The translations under genes were made by a program, and so were the position numbers. A DNA stretch of 64,000 nucleotides. Origin: Copromyces sp. CBS 386.78 (lineage: Eukaryota > Ascomycota > Sordariomycetes > Sordariales > Sordariaceae). Shown here in pieces: positions 10,636 through 22,879 of this stretch. Positions within the stretch are counted from its first letter, which is position 1. Each line of letters begins with the position of its first letter. Below the pieces are notes generated by a model that did no database searches, had not been told where the DNA came from, and saw only the letters and a list, made by a program, of their open reading frames with translations. The stretch lies in NCBI GenBank assembly GCA_030685235.1, contig MU839221.1, positions 49,588 to 113,587 of the forward strand, read 5' to 3'.

Positions 10636-12996
10636 CGCTGGAGGAGGAGCGGATGCGCCATTCCGCAGGTCGTGAGTTGGATGATGGGAAATACGGTCGG
10701 GGTCCAGTTGGGGGTCGAGTGGACGTTCGGTTGTCTCGGTCGGGGAAGGATCGAGGAACGGATTCCACGAAGGGACTTGTGGTCGTCAATGTGCGAAGGG
10801 CAAGAGCCGGTCTGGGATCTGGAACTGGAGAATCACTGGAGATTGGACCCAAGGCCCAGTTCGCTGGTTAGTCTCGTTAGATTAGCGATAGCGCGGCATA
10901 TGGAGATGTGGTGCGTGGCACTATCATTATCCGGTGGATGGATACCAAGCTGGATCCCCAAGCCCGGGCTTGATCCCACGATGGATACGGGGTCCGGATT
11001 ACAGGGGTGACGGGGTATGGTCAGGTCAGGTAGGTACCTCTACCTACCTACGCTTTCTGGTAAGGTCGTACAACTAGGTACCTACCTAGGTAGTGTACCT
11101 ACTGACATAGAGGTAGGTAGGTAACCCCGAGTACCTTACACACAGCACAGCACTAGCCCCTGGGCTGCCCGCCCGAGTCTGGACCAGTGGGTGGCCGGCC
11201 GCGGACAGGAAGCTCCCGGCCAAACTTTGATAGACACCTGCACCGACACAGAAGCCACGCTCGGTCAAACAGCACAGCTGACACAGCGCCGTCCCGGTAA
11301 AGTACCGAACGTATTTCCCGTTTTGTCAAGGGTAAGGTAATTACCTGAACGAGAGGTGCCGTCGGTCAAGAATAAGATATTGATAGGCGCTTACCAAAGA
11401 GGATCGTGTCCCAGTCAAGAGACCCTGCCGTCATTGGATTAACACCACCCAGACTAGCAAACAAACCTGGCAGTTTTTCGGGGGCTGAACGTAGTCAAAG
11501 AAAACAGCAGCACAACGACGTGATATCTGACACGAATCGAATACATACATATGCACAGTTTTACTGCGTAGACCATAGTGTACGGACGTAGGCACGCTTC
11601 CGTTCCATTGTGGTGCGGCCCGGGAGCCTAACCTAACCTCGTCAGGGTATATGGACGATATGGATCCATGGGTGAGGTGGTGATACCATTGATACCTTGG
11701 GGATATACATGGAGAGATATGGTAGTAGCCGCGATAAGAGAACGTGATGTTGGAGTCCATCGAATATCACGTCTCAATGGTAGAGGCTGGGGGTCTCAGC
11801 ATACATAGAGGGGGCAATGACAACTCAACGACTTTCAACACGGCTTGAACCATTGGAACCCGTTCCTTCAGCAATCCCAGACATCTCATTCTGTAAGATC
11901 TGCAAGTGTCAGGGCTGTGGATTGGCGGGTGACGAGACTGTGGAGGCAAAGAAAAAGAAACAAGGCAGTTTTAGATGTTTCCGAACGGGATCGATGCCAT
12001 GTCGGTTAATTTTCTCTACAGGTAGTGTATCTGCATCCTGCGCCTGTGAGTGGGTGTGGCCTGTTGATGCAACCCAACCGGAACCCGTTGTCAGAACCAC
12101 GCAACGAGGTGCATGCTGGGATGATATCCAAAAGGTCCGATCTGCCCCCTCTCTCAGCCCCTCAATTGCGAGCAGGAGAGTTCGGAGTGGTAATGAAAAG
12201 ACAGGGCCAAGTTACGTAGCCCCTATCGCCTTGTCTTGTGTGCTTGTCTTCTCGTCTTGTCTCGAGACCAAGTGACCGAGAAGAGGGGAGGGGGGGTTCG
12301 GTGCCCAAATTGTCGTTGATCCTTGGAGGACGACAAACAGCGCCTCGAAAAAAATGACACGATACGTTTGGCAACTGAAAAACGACGAAACGGAAGTCGG
12401 TCGTACAGATTGAGCTCGATCGAAGTTTGCCGTGACACCCCAGCTGTAGGGATGGCGCAAAAAGTGAACAAGCGGTGCTCAGTCGTGTGCTCCTACCCGA
12501 GACGCCGCCCCCGGTGCCCGGCGGCACTACCTACCCCGTGCCGCAGGGCCAACTGGCAACTACTGACAAATCGTACAGACCGACGGGTCCGAGCTTTGAT
12601 GGAGCTTCCCGGCATTGAAGCGGATCATTATCAAGGCCACCAAGGCGTACCGCTTTATCAAACAACATCTTGCTTCCGACATTTCACCCTGCCAACTCAA
12701 CTGTACAGCTTACTTCCTACACATCCGAGGCCATTTCTCATAACCGAAGGAATGATTACAGAATCCCTCAAATTCCGTCGGAAAGCGTGCCCTTGCCAGT
12801 GTAGGACTTCACTCTTTCACTGTTCGGTGAGCTTCAACGCATGGAGATGGATTTGTAGAAAGAGGATAAATTCACTCTACCAGTGAACAACTCATCACAT
12901 ACCAGCTTCACATCACACCGTTTTCCAAGTTCCGCTCATCCCTGCCCTCCCTTCCGGCTCCCATGTCAATCCCCCGTAACAGCCGCCTCGGCTGCC
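10636..12996. other. Intergenic region upstream of med12
   Basis: A 2.36 kb gap upstream of med12 and downstream of the small Cys-rich gene. Apart from the TACCTACC cluster near 11,025-11,125 I see no gene or RNA. The largest open frame (12,323-12,886) starts at TTG and shows no homology. Confidence 0.4.
11021..11125. repeat. Cluster of TAGGTACCTACC-type short repeats
   Basis: Many overlapping copies of TAGGTA, TACCTACC and the palindrome GGTACC within about 105 bp, in both orientations. Clusters of this kind are scattered through intergenic DNA of Sordariomycetes. No function can be read from the sequence; they can form short hairpins. Confidence 0.7.
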
Positions 12997-13604
12997 TCAA
13001 ACCCCCGTCACCTCTCCAGCACCAACCTCAGCCCTACCAGTGACAGTGGCAGTAGTAGTAGGCCTCGGAGGACAAGCCGGAGCCGAAAACGTAGGCCACG
13101 GCTTACAATCCGGCACGCATCCTCCATACGTCTGTCCACAGTTGTCCACGTAGTCTATGCACACGGTCCTCGTCGAGCAGTTATCCTTTGTGCCGAAGTT
13201 GGTGGTGATGGTGACGATCTGCGTGGTCAAGCTCACGCTTTGGGTGATGGTTGGTAAAATGGGTGGAAGCCCCGTGCCGGTGTATGCTACGGTTGCGATG
13301 CTGGTCTTGGTTATGGTCTTGATGGAGGAGATGAGCGGCTTCGGGGGAGGGCAGGCTGGGGCTTGGGGGCGAGTATCCGGTTTACATTTGTCGTAACAGC
13401 TGGCTTATGTCAGTTTGGGAAAGAGGGTGGGAGTTAGTGTGTGTACGAGAGAGGAGAAGCTCACCCCGAGTATATCACGCCGCAGCGGTTGACGGCGTCG
13501 AAACACAAAATGTGTGGTGAGTGGCACTCCTCTACTATGGGCGCCGCGATTCCGGGTCCTCCTCCTAAGAGAAGGAGGAGCAAGGAGGTTGTGGGCAGTT
13601 GCAT
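12997..13604 (-). CDS. Small secreted protein with a duplicated cysteine module
   Basis: Two exons on the minus strand, 13604-13465 and 13399-12997, with a 65-nt intron (GTGAGC...CAG); the spliced protein is 180 aa. It begins with a signal peptide (MQLPTTSLLLLLLGGGPGIA, cleavage likely after ...GIAA). Two homologous Cys modules follow. Module 1 (about residues 27-67) has C-x7-C-x7-C...SGCYDKCKP...APACPPP and is split by the intron. Module 2 (about 118-158) reads CSTRTVCIDYVDNCGQTYGG then C-x3-C...SAPACPPR. They are joined by a Thr/Ser-rich linker. I know similar modules (YGGCxPDCxP...PPC) from fungal secreted proteins, but not their function. There is no GPI signal, so it is probably soluble and extracellular. 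The duplication and the conserved cysteine spacing make this a real gene although it is unnamed. Confidence 0.75.
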
Positions 13605-15943
13605 GTTTAGCGAGGCAAACACAGAGCTTAGGTGAGGAGCACGATCAGATGGGTGGATATTCTCGCCGTTTCTCCTCTCAAGGATGAAAAGGTGTCTACG
13701 ACTGTTATACTCGGCTCTGCCCGATAGCCTGCTGCACCCAAGTTCCAGAAATGCGCTCGGTCCGCTTCTGACCGAGTAGGAAGTTCGAGTGCATGGTTAT
13801 CGTTTTCTGACCAGGAGACAATGCAATGGAAAGTCTCGGATTTCCCTCTTGCCAAAAGGCTCTTGAGCGCGCCACCTCATCTACCTGATGCTCACTTGGA
13901 GTTTGGTTTTGCGCCTTTACCAAAGCTTGAAGGATCTGGGAAAGAGGCACAGCTGAGAATGTCATATATCGATCGACAACGACCCAGCCAAGATCAGAAT
14001 ATTGGTGGTCCTCACGTTCTTTACTTCCTTCAACCCCCCCGGCAAAAGAAAAAGGGTAGGGCAGATTTATCCGGCGCTCAGTAACAGACGAGTTACGCAA
14101 CCTCCGTAATTAACATGATGGCAGCCAAGACGGAACAGTAATTCCTGAGCAAAAGGAGGGCGCAAAGCTTTTTCAGTGTCTTGTGTGCAAGTTCAGGAAC
14201 ATTTCCTAAAATGAAAAGGAGGGTGAGTGTCTCCGTACGGTCCACTTGGTAAATTTGGTAGCACAAAGCCAAGCAAGCACGATCAGGTAGTCAACGTGAG
14301 ATAGATTGGTACCTACCTTATATATGCCGACTCCCGCCAGGTTGCAAACTTCCTTCCGCAGACATGGAACTGCTCTTGGAAAAAGATTCTCGAACAGTCT
14401 AGGCTTCTACCTCGTTTGCTCTTTCCTTTAGTTTTTAGGGATAATCAACGGAAGGAAGTGGGCAGGGAGGGCACCTTCTTAATTCAACCATGACCAGGTA
14501 TGTGAAAATATCGCCTAACGCATTTCCTCGAGACTCGACAGCGTACTGATTCCCGATACCATGCATGTTTTGTAGTAATGAGAACCGTGGATGAACCCCA
14601 GTCTTGACAGATGTCCACTGTGTGATATCGAGGGGTGAGGGTAATAGTTCACTTCATGTTTCCTTGTGCCAGGAGAAAGACAAGATCGAATGCTACATGG
14701 ACCACTGCAACGCAGCGGCTCTTGTCCTCGATCGACGAGTGGCGCAGTTGTAAATGAAAAGAATACCATCAGTGGTGAAAGAGTGTGTTCAACAACCTAT
14801 GAGGATTCTAAAACACCAGACACCCTAGAACTCTTAACGAGGAGATGGGGAAATTCATCATGGAAAGACATCGAAACCAAAACATGGGGAAACAACGTGA
14901 TGCGCCTACTATATAGTAGTCTTGGCTCTGTTGATCTCCTAGCCAGGAGAAACTCCAACGCGGCTGTGCCAATATAATGGCAATATTCCAGAACCGATGG
15001 AAGCCACTCGTCTCCCCATGGGGAAGCCAAGCCATAAGACGGGCTGTGACGTCTGGGTGCAGTTGGTTCATCTTCAACAAGAGACAGCCCTGATGGATAC
15101 TCTGGCTCGGAACCTCACATCCGTAAATATCAGGTGCACGGTATACCTAAGTGAGGACTCAGAACTGTAAGTTGGACAACTTTTGACAACGGGACCTCAG
15201 TCACAGTGGCCCAAGTTATAGGAACACGGCTTACCATATACAGAGTCCAAGGAAGCTGGGCAATGGATCGACGGGTTGTGATCAGGAAATTCCGCGAAAG
15301 ACTTCTCGAAAGACCATGCCCCCGAAGTCTTCATTGCCCCTTTGGTGTTACTTGCATCTGAAAGGGAGGGAGAATGGTCGCGGTAGAATTCAGTTGACAT
15401 CGCCCAGACTGTTAAATCGTAAATTGCCGTCACTCGAGCAAAATCGCCAAGTGGCCAAGGTGGTGCGACTGCAACACACCACGTCGGAAGTGACGGCGTC
15501 GAGTGTAAAAGATCGAGACGCAAGAAATGAAGCTATACGTGTCAAACATTAGAGTGGGGTGATGTTCAATATGGTGGAGTGACGGAGTGAAGTCACGGAG
15601 TTGTGAGCCGCAAAAGTAGGGAGAAGGGAAAAGAAGAGGAAAGATTAACATTGTGAGACACCAAGGTGGGATGGCCTTGGGAAATCATATAAGGCCAAGG
15701 ACTGATCCGCTCCAGATGACGGAAAGCTGTGTTCTAGTGATCAATAACAGCAAGAAACAGACGAACACATCCCATACTTGCCAGGGACTCACGACACCCA
15801 GTTGCATATAACTTCAAGATCCCCCATTGATATCTCTGTCACATATAGACTTTGCCCTCATAAGCACTCGTCATTGACCCTACCCCTATTCAATTCAACC
15901 ACTCAGTCTATTAGGACTCTTAACTCCCAACAAAACCATCACA
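13605..15943. other. Intergenic region, no gene recognised
   Basis: A 2.3 kb gap between the two small secreted-protein genes, which are transcribed away from each other. Short open frames (e.g. 13,821-14,084) are not supported by homology or splice structure. The last 250 bases before 15,944 are C/T-rich, as expected of a 5' leader. Confidence 0.4.
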
Positions 15944-16783
15944 ATGAAGTGGGAGACACTCGTCCTCAATTTCCTTGCCTCTACCGCCCTCGCGGCTCCA
16001 GTATACGTAGAGCCCTCACCTCCCTCTCCCGTCTATACCCTTCGCATCTCTGGGTATGTAACACCTTAACCTCATATTTCACCTCACACTTCGCACTTCA
16101 CAGTTCACACCCCACACCTCGCCCTCCTTCCCTTCCTTTGAGCCACCCCCGAGCCCCAAGTTCATTCTCACCCCAGCCAACACAATTACCAGCGGCGGCC
16201 CCGACCTAAACACCCACTACCTCTCTGCCTCCGGCTCCGTCATCGGCGTCTTCCCTGACGCCAAAAACGATCCCATCAAATTCTACGCCGTACCCAACAA
16301 GGACACCGGGCTCGTCGAGCTGCACAACTGGGCCGGCATCCCCTCTCCCCCTGGTTCCCCTCCCAATGCCAAGATCAAAGCGATAGCACTCGTAGGCAAC
16401 GCCCGCACGGGGCTGATGGAGTTAACGAACGTGGAGGATCCGGCGGCCGTTTGTGCCGATGGTGATGGCCTCGACTGCGAGTGGACGAGCTTTACGCTCA
16501 ACAGCAGCGGCCCGACTAATACTGTGACTTATGCGGGGCCGGGAGGATGGGTGGCGTTTAAGTCTGACAAGGTGGAAGGGGGTGGGTGGGTTGTTAGGTG
16601 GAAGCTTCGTAAGTGTTCCTGAATTGCTTGTGTGCCATTTTGTTATTGTTGTTGGTGATGAAATGATGTGTAGTTACTGACGAAAAGATGAAATCAACAG
16701 CCCAGGCTACCACCACTCAGGACTTTGTGCCGATTGATCTTGTGTATGAACCCATCTTCACTATTGCGGATACGGCGGAGTGA
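15944..16783 (+). CDS. Predicted secreted protein, unknown function
   Basis: Three exons: 15944-16053, 16193-16608, 16674-16783. Introns are GTATGT...CAG (139 nt) and GTAAGT...TAG (65 nt); the protein is 211 aa. An N-terminal signal peptide is clear (MKWETLVLNFLASTALAAP, cleavage near ALA-AP). The body contains GGPDLNTHYLSASGSVIGVF, FYAVPNKDTGLVELHNW, VCADGDGLDCEWTSFTLN and GPGGWVAFKSD, a pattern I associate with small secreted beta-rich proteins of filamentous ascomycetes. I cannot assign a named family. The two Cys residues in VCADGDGLDCEW could form one disulfide. The intron phases join cleanly (GG+C, C+TT), the main support for the model. The first acceptor could be another AG slightly upstream. 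Confidence 0.72.
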
Positions 16784-17394
16784 ACATAATGGTACAGAAC
16801 CCGAAAGTTGAAACTTGGAAGTGAGGCCGGAAGCGCCGGTAATTGTTATATGTGGTTGCCACGGTGACGGAGATCAAGAACCATCGCGTTATTCGGTATG
16901 TGTTGTTCTCATCCGAATATCCCTATTATCCGATATGTTTGTCAAGTGTTAGCAGAGGGGTTGGAATTCAACAAAGACGGAAGACCAAAACGGGACGATT
17001 TTGGCTTTGGTTGCAAAAGCAGTTGTTTATTCCCTATTTTTGACGCCCGATCAATTCAAGATACGTATACCTCATCCAAAACAGGGCCTCCCGCCAGTGC
17101 TTCCAATCTTCGCTTGCTCTAGCTACCTGATAGCACCACCTTTGAAAGGATATAGAAAAAGGTATATTTGACAAGAAAACCAATTTCGTATTGCTGTTAC
17201 TGTGACAATAGTAAACTCCAGCCATGCACGAGACAGGGTACAGGTTTGTTACATATACCGTGCCCGGATCTTCCCGGACCATCCGCCATTCTTGCTAGTC
17301 AAGCGCAAGCTTCCCGCCACATCCGCGCGGTTCTCTATCTTGTTCCTAATCCGCACACCGATTGTCGCATTGTCGTAGTTAAAAGTTGACGCAT
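16784..17394. other. Convergent intergenic region, nothing recognised
   Basis: A gap between two convergent genes (secreted protein, sdh2). It should contain both 3' untranslated regions. No coding or RNA feature is visible. Confidence 0.4.
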
Positions 17395-18397
17395 TTAGAA
17401 GGCAAGCTCCTTCTTGATGTTGGCAATGGCGAGACCGGGGTTGAGACCCTTGGGGCAGGTACGGGTGCAGTTAAGGATGGTGTGGCAGCGGTACAAGCTC
17501 ATGGAGTTGTTGAGGGCGTCCTTGCGCTGGGCGTGGCGCTCATCACGGGAATCGGCGAGCCAGCGGTAAGACTGGAGGAGGATAGCAGGGCCGAGGTACT
17601 CCTCGGAGTTCCACCAGTAGGAGGGGCACGAGGTAGAGCAGCAGGCGCAGAGAATGCACTCGTAGAGACCGTCAAGCTTCTTGCGGTCGGCCTTGGACTG
17701 ACGGTACTCCTTGCCCTATACGTGATGACGTAGGTTAGTATCGGGTTCGGTCTGCGCGTGCATCTTTCTATGAAAGCGTCTCCACTTACATCAGGGGAGG
17801 GAGTGTCCCTCTGGAGGTAGGGCTTGATGGACTTGTACTGCTTGTAGAAGAGGGTAAGATCGGGGACGAGATCCTTGACGACGTAGGTGTGAGGAAGAGG
17901 GTAGATCTTCATCTCAGCGCTGTTGTCGGCGGGAATGCGGCCTGTATTTCAAGAAGAAGTAAGCATTCCGTCCGTCCCGAGGGATATATATAAATCTCTC
18001 TCTTTCAGTGCCGCGACATACACAAGCAGGCGAGGGTGTTGGTGCCGTTGATGTTCATGGCGCAGGAACCGCAGATACCCTCACGGCACGAGCGGCGGAA
18101 GGTAAGGGTAGGGTCGAGCTCATTCTTGATGCGGACAAGGGCGTCGAGGACCATGGGACCGGTCTTGTTGAGGTCGAGGGTGTAGCTCTGCATGCGCGGC
18201 TTCTCGGTCGGGGTGTCGGGGTTCCAGCGGTAGATCTGGAAGGTCTTGAGCTTGGGGCTCTGGCCATCAGAGGCATGGTTGCTGTGAGTAGCACCGTCGG
18301 CGAGGTTGGCCATGCCGCGGGCGGCGACGACGGGGCGGAAGGCCGGCCGGGAGGCAGCGGCGAGCACACGGGCGGACGAAGAGCGGAGAGCGGCCAT
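17395..18397 (-). CDS. sdh2: Succinate dehydrogenase iron-sulfur subunit, mitochondrial
   Basis: Exons on the minus strand: 18397-18022, 17941-17790, 17715-17395; introns of 80 and 74 nt (GTATGT...CAG, GTAAGT...TAG); 282 aa. This subunit of respiratory complex II passes electrons from the flavoprotein through three Fe-S clusters to ubiquinone on the matrix side of the inner membrane. The first 30 residues are Arg/Ala/Ser-rich without acidic residues, a typical matrix presequence. The [2Fe-2S] cysteines are at about C104, C109, C112 ([12 protein letters not shown]) and C124. The ferredoxin-like half has [12 protein letters not shown] at about 196-207 for [4Fe-4S]/[3Fe-4S] and [17 protein letters not shown] near the end. 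It terminates KKELAF. The intron at LACLC|RIP splits a Cys codon. It is divergent with ptc7. An ATG 23 codons upstream (18466) is in frame but less likely. Confidence 0.97.
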
Positions 18398-19482
18398 TTT
18401 GATGGCTGGTGTGCGATGAACTGAGGACGAGACGGAGACGAGACGAGAATGCGGAAAAGCAAGCAAGGGAAGCCGCTTGGCGGATGAGGTGAATGCCAGA
18501 CTACGTTTAAATCAACCGGAACCGGGTTCACAGGCGGAGCGAGTGAGAGATGTAGCAGTGGACGGAGATGGCAGATGCCTTTTACTGTGAGTGGCGTATC
18601 CGGGCGGGTTTGGCTGACCCCCCCGGGCCGTCATGACTTTCTTTCAACCGCCTTGTGTTCCCGGAACACCTCGGTATACAGCAGCCAATGGGAGGGCACG
18701 TATTCTTCAGCGTCCCGACTTCCGACCGTGGGGAATGCCCACTACCCGTGCTATCCGGACAGCGGCTAACCGGGAACGGCAGCTTCCATCCCTGATTGTC
18801 GCTGATTATCTGATTTTCCAGAACCACTGGTTCGTCTGCTACGCTATTTGCGAATATTACAGAGTGGATGGGCGGTCGGTATATGTATCTGTTGCTTGGT
18901 ATCAACCATTACCTCTACCCAACATCCCTGGTGCTGTTCGTGAGGCTGTCGCATTACGTACCTATTCACATGTGTCAGGCGGTTTCACAGGAAATTCAAT
19001 GAACTTGAAAGATGCCGCGACAGCGCGGTGCCGTGATTGTTAGCCGCGTTCAACTTGGCGGTCGCTATAGGTAGCCGCTAGCGCGCTAACATCCTCATCT
19101 TCCAACACTGCTAACCCCAACCCTCCTTTAGGTATGTACCACACTGGACCAGGTCCACTTCACACATCGGATTTCTGACGTGCGTCCCTGTCGTCAGTCT
19201 TCCCGCTTTGCTTTGCCGGCGACTGTTGTTTGTTGATTGCCCGCGCAGACACTACTATCATGGTTTACATACAAACACCTCTCCCTTCTCTAACCTCTCT
19301 CTCTCGACACAGCGGGCCCACAGGGGCCTCGCAACCAAAGCCTACAGCATATCTTCCATTGATCAACGATCTCGTTCCTTGACAAACACCAGGGGCATAC
19401 CAATCACGACTCTCCGTTGACCTGTTCCCCCTGGCCGATTCAAGGAGTTTCCACCATCCCCAACCCCCCTTCCGACCAAGCA
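18398..19482. promoter_or_regulatory. Shared upstream region of sdh2 and ptc7
   Basis: A 1.1 kb head-to-head region between two genes for mitochondrial proteins. A CCAAT pentamer occurs at 18,685-18,689, about 290 bp upstream of the sdh2 start codon. In fungi the CCAAT-binding HAP complex commonly controls respiratory genes, so this site is a plausible but unproven control element. Short open frames here are not convincing. Confidence 0.45.
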
Positions 19483-20859
19483 ATGGCGTCCGTTAGCGCT
19501 CTCCGCACGCTGTCGGCCCCATGTCATACAGCCCGCCTGCGCCTGGCGAGGTCCTCGACCCTGACCATCAGCCCTACCTCCAGCAGCGCGTCGTCCCTCC
19601 TCCTCAGCCATAATAACCATAACCGACCCGCCGTCAACGGCATGCGATATCTGCCCACCTTACCTCCGAGAGTGGGACGACGGGTAGTCCACCAGCTCAT
19701 GACACAAGCTCCGTATTCGACGGCCGCCGAGCAGCCTGCCTCCGGACCCGCTACCAAGTTCGTCTACAACGTCGCCGCCTCGTACGTCGCAAAGGGCCGC
19801 CCCTTCAACCCGTCCACCCACGTCTTCCACTTCAACCCCTACCACCGAGTATCCAAGCCCGGCAAGAAGGCAAAGTCGGCGCGCTACGAGTCTGGTCAAG
19901 ATGCCTTCTTCGTCAGCCGCGTAGGGAACAGGCCCGGCGAGGTTGCGCTGGGCGTAGCCGATGGTGTGGGCGGTTGGATGGACAGCGGTGTCGACCCGGC
20001 CGACTTTTCGCATGCCTTCTGCGACTATATGGCGGCTGCCGCATACGAGAACGATAAGCAGCCCACCAAGGTTGCGGCAGCGGCGGCCAGTGGGTCATCA
20101 GCGCCTGCTGGTAGTGATGGGGACAACACTGGCAACGCGCCATTGACGGCACGCTCACTGATGCAAAAGGGCTACGAGGCCGTTTGCCATGACCCAACCA
20201 TCAAAGCTGGTGGAAGTACGGCGGTGGTTGGCATGTTGGACGAGAGCGGCACGATGGAGGTTGCGAACCTTGGCGACAGTGGCTTCGTAATACTCAGGCT
20301 CAACGGCGTCCACACCGCCAGCGAACCTCAGACACACGCATTCAACACCCCCTTTCAGCTCAGCGTGGTCCCGCCTAGCATGTTGCTCCGCGCTGCGACC
20401 TTTGGCGGGGGACTGCTTATCGATCAGCCCCGCGACGCCGATGTGACCCGCCACAAGCTAAAGCATGGAGACGTTGTCGTCTTTGGAAGTGATGGGCTTT
20501 GGGACAATCTGTTCAACCAGGACATCCTCCGTCTGGTGAGCAGCACGATGCAGAAGCTCGGCGCATGGAAGGGCACGGACGCTGGGGTCCGGGTCGCCGA
20601 GGACCTGACCCCCTTCACCAAGCTCGACAGCGACGACAAGCCTATTTTTACGCTGCAGAGCTTTATTGCCACGCATATTGTCAGCGCCGCCAAGTCGGCG
20701 AGCATGAATGCGAAGTTGGACGGCCCGTTCGCCAAGGAGGTCAAGAAGTACTACCCCCAGGATGCGTGGCACGGCGGCAAGGAGGACGATATCTGTGTGG
20801 TCGTGGTACTCGTTTCGGAGGAACCGGCGGACATGGCGACGCCGAAGGCACGCCTCTAG
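19483..20859 (+). CDS. ptc7: Mitochondrial PP2C-type protein phosphatase (Ptc7 family)
   Basis: Single-exon gene, 458 aa from the ATG at 19483 (CAATGGC context); the frame is open a little further upstream but without another ATG. Ptc7 removes activating or inhibitory phosphates from mitochondrial proteins, in yeast including the coenzyme Q factor Coq7. The first 70 residues are Arg/Ser/Ala-rich and suit import. Metal-coordinating PP2C motifs in order: ESGQDAFFVS (D140), ALGVADGVGGWMDSG (D160, G161), GGSTAVVGMLDESG, VANLGDSGFVILR (264-267), VVFGSDGLWDNLF (SDG at 336-338) and GGKEDDICVVVVLVSEE near the C-terminus. An Ala/Ser-rich insert (about 195-220) sits between the first motifs. PP2C residues expected for catalysis are all present. 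It is divergently arranged with sdh2. Confidence 0.92.
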   Translation: MASVSALRTLSAPCHTARLRLARSSTLTISPTSSSASSLLLSHNNHNRPAVNGMRYLPTLPPRVGRRVVHQLMTQAPYSTAAEQPASGPATKFVYNVAASYVAKGRPFNPSTHVFHFNPYHRVSKPGKKAKSARYESGQDAFFVSRVGNRPGEVALGVADGVGGWMDSGVDPADFSHAFCDYMAAAAYENDKQPTKVAAAAASGSSAPAGSDGDNTGNAPLTARSLMQKGYEAVCHDPTIKAGGSTAVVGMLDESGTMEVANLGDSGFVILRLNGVHTASEPQTHAFNTPFQLSVVPPSMLLRAATFGGGLLIDQPRDADVTRHKLKHGDVVVFGSDGLWDNLFNQDILRLVSSTMQKLGAWKGTDAGVRVAEDLTPFTKLDSDDKPIFTLQSFIATHIVSAAKSASMNAKLDGPFAKEVKKYYPQDAWHGGKEDDICVVVVLVSEEPADMATPKARL

Positions 20860-22879
20860 AACAGATGATGTGAAGAGGGAATACAGGACAACATAAGAAA
20901 GAATTCTTTGCGCAAAGCGACATAGAAGGGGATAAACAAATATCTTTTTTACTGGCGGCAGCGCCATCCAGGATGGAGAGCGCATTGTATTTTGAAACCG
21001 AGACCAACGATTCAGGGATCTTCATATTGCATATCACTCGTTTTTCTGCATATCATATCTTCAACAACGCGAAACACACCTTTAGGGAGCATTACCAGCG
21101 GCGCCATCTATGGTTCTATTTGTCTTTGTCCTGACAGAGTTGGTCTCAAAACTAAAGCGAAAAAATCGGCGTCAGAGCCATACAAGCATTTGGGTATTGT
21201 CGAATATCGAAAAAAGAAATGGAACAAGTTTAATTGACTCGAAAGAATCAGGGTCTCAACGGCGTCTCGTCGCTGTTCCTGGTACTATAATACGCGCTCA
21301 AACAACGTGTACCTAGTGCCTTACCATCCGTCCCGCTTCATTGTCCCGCCTCACCATGATAGCCCTCGATATCAACCCTATCGAACTCATCCCTAAAGGC
21401 TGCACCCGTCCCTAGCCCGTGTCATCCCCACAAGGCTGAATTCGATATCCCACCGATACTTCTCTTATCCGCCCCAGTCCTTTAATGATTTCAACAGCCC
21501 GCTTTCCTTCAGCTTCATCCCTTTCTTCTTCCTTCTGTAGAAAACGCAATAAATCTTAACCACACCGGTGTCCCGTACCGAATAATCCATCGTGAATTCC
21601 AGATTCTAGGCTCATACCGACTCGATCCAGCATCGGCAGCAGAAAGCCTGCCGGTTCAGCGGTTCAAAGGAGCACAACATTGCTAGCAGCCCTACCGGTA
21701 TCCACGAGACCCAACGGCACAACAGCATACAATAGGTAGCCGAGGAATATCAATTGCGAACATAACGGGCGACGATTGGGCAAGGAATGGCGAGGAAGGA
21801 CACAAAGCCACCCCTCCCTCATCGATGGTAGCCCGCAGGACCAGAAAGTCACAGGACTCGCTCGCTGCATGATGACACGGCACCGCAAGATCACAGCAAG
21901 AGCTGCGAGGAATGGGTGAACCAATGTTTGCTTACTTTCCCCTTTCTCTATCTTCTTTTCTCCCTCTACCCTGCCAAGGCTTCAAAGAATTATGTATATC
22001 GGTAGGGCCGAGATTGACGGATTACAGATTAACGGATCACGGCAATACGGGTAACTTGGCACTACCGTCTGCGGTACGTACGCATGCAGCTACCCGTTGG
22101 CCGTTGAAGTTTTTGTAACCATGCCCCATCTATGTTTGTTCCTGCCAGCCTGTGCTGCTCATTGTCGTATGCTTGGTACCACCAAGCCAAAGTGTCAAAC
22201 ATCCAGGGACCCAAACAAACTTTCAGAACCGCGTCTTTGTGACGTCTTTCATGCCGGCATTCGTCGCGTGGGGACCGGTCCCTGCATATCCTCCCTGAAT
22301 TCTGGTAAATAATCAAAAAAAAAATCTGGGGAACCTGGGGTATGTGGGTTGTTTGTGGATGAAACATGTGCGTAAGTTGACCAGCTGGGGAATGTGAATG
22401 GGTACCACATGGGAGGCGTCACAAAACAACAATAACACCAAAAGGATATCAACGGCTGATTTGAAGAAACTTGTGGCTCATCCGTTCAACTCGTCCACAA
22501 CAGGTGGCAAGACCCATCAATGATAAGCCTAATAGTAGAAATTATGCACATTAAGCAGCTTCGTTATCCATCATCGGGGGTATTAGTCCATAGCCACACT
22601 TTTGCCGCAATAGCTCTCCTCCCGTTCGTATCCATCCGTTTCATTAATCCATCACAAAGCGCCCAAATTTTCCCACGGTAAAACCTCAAGCCATCTCCAA
22701 GAACAGGATTATCCCCAACTTCCAAAGGCGGACGCCCGAGAGTATGTAGTTGCTTGGAGCGTACTGAGGCGTCAAAGCTCAATTATGAACATGTTGCTCC
22801 GTCAAGAAAGAAGAAATTATGTACGAGAACCACATTGAAAAGTGCTGTGGTTTCCTTCAATTCCATAATTGTAGGCTTC
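20860..22879. other. Convergent intergenic region, nothing recognised
   Basis: A 2 kb gap between the 3' ends of ptc7 and the GPI-anchored protein gene. It contains scattered short open frames on both strands, none with homology, a signal peptide or an intron model. No repeats or RNA genes were noticed. Confidence 0.4.

Noticed and set aside
12323..12886. 187-codon open frame, plus strand
   Set aside because: It starts at TTG and shows no coding signature.
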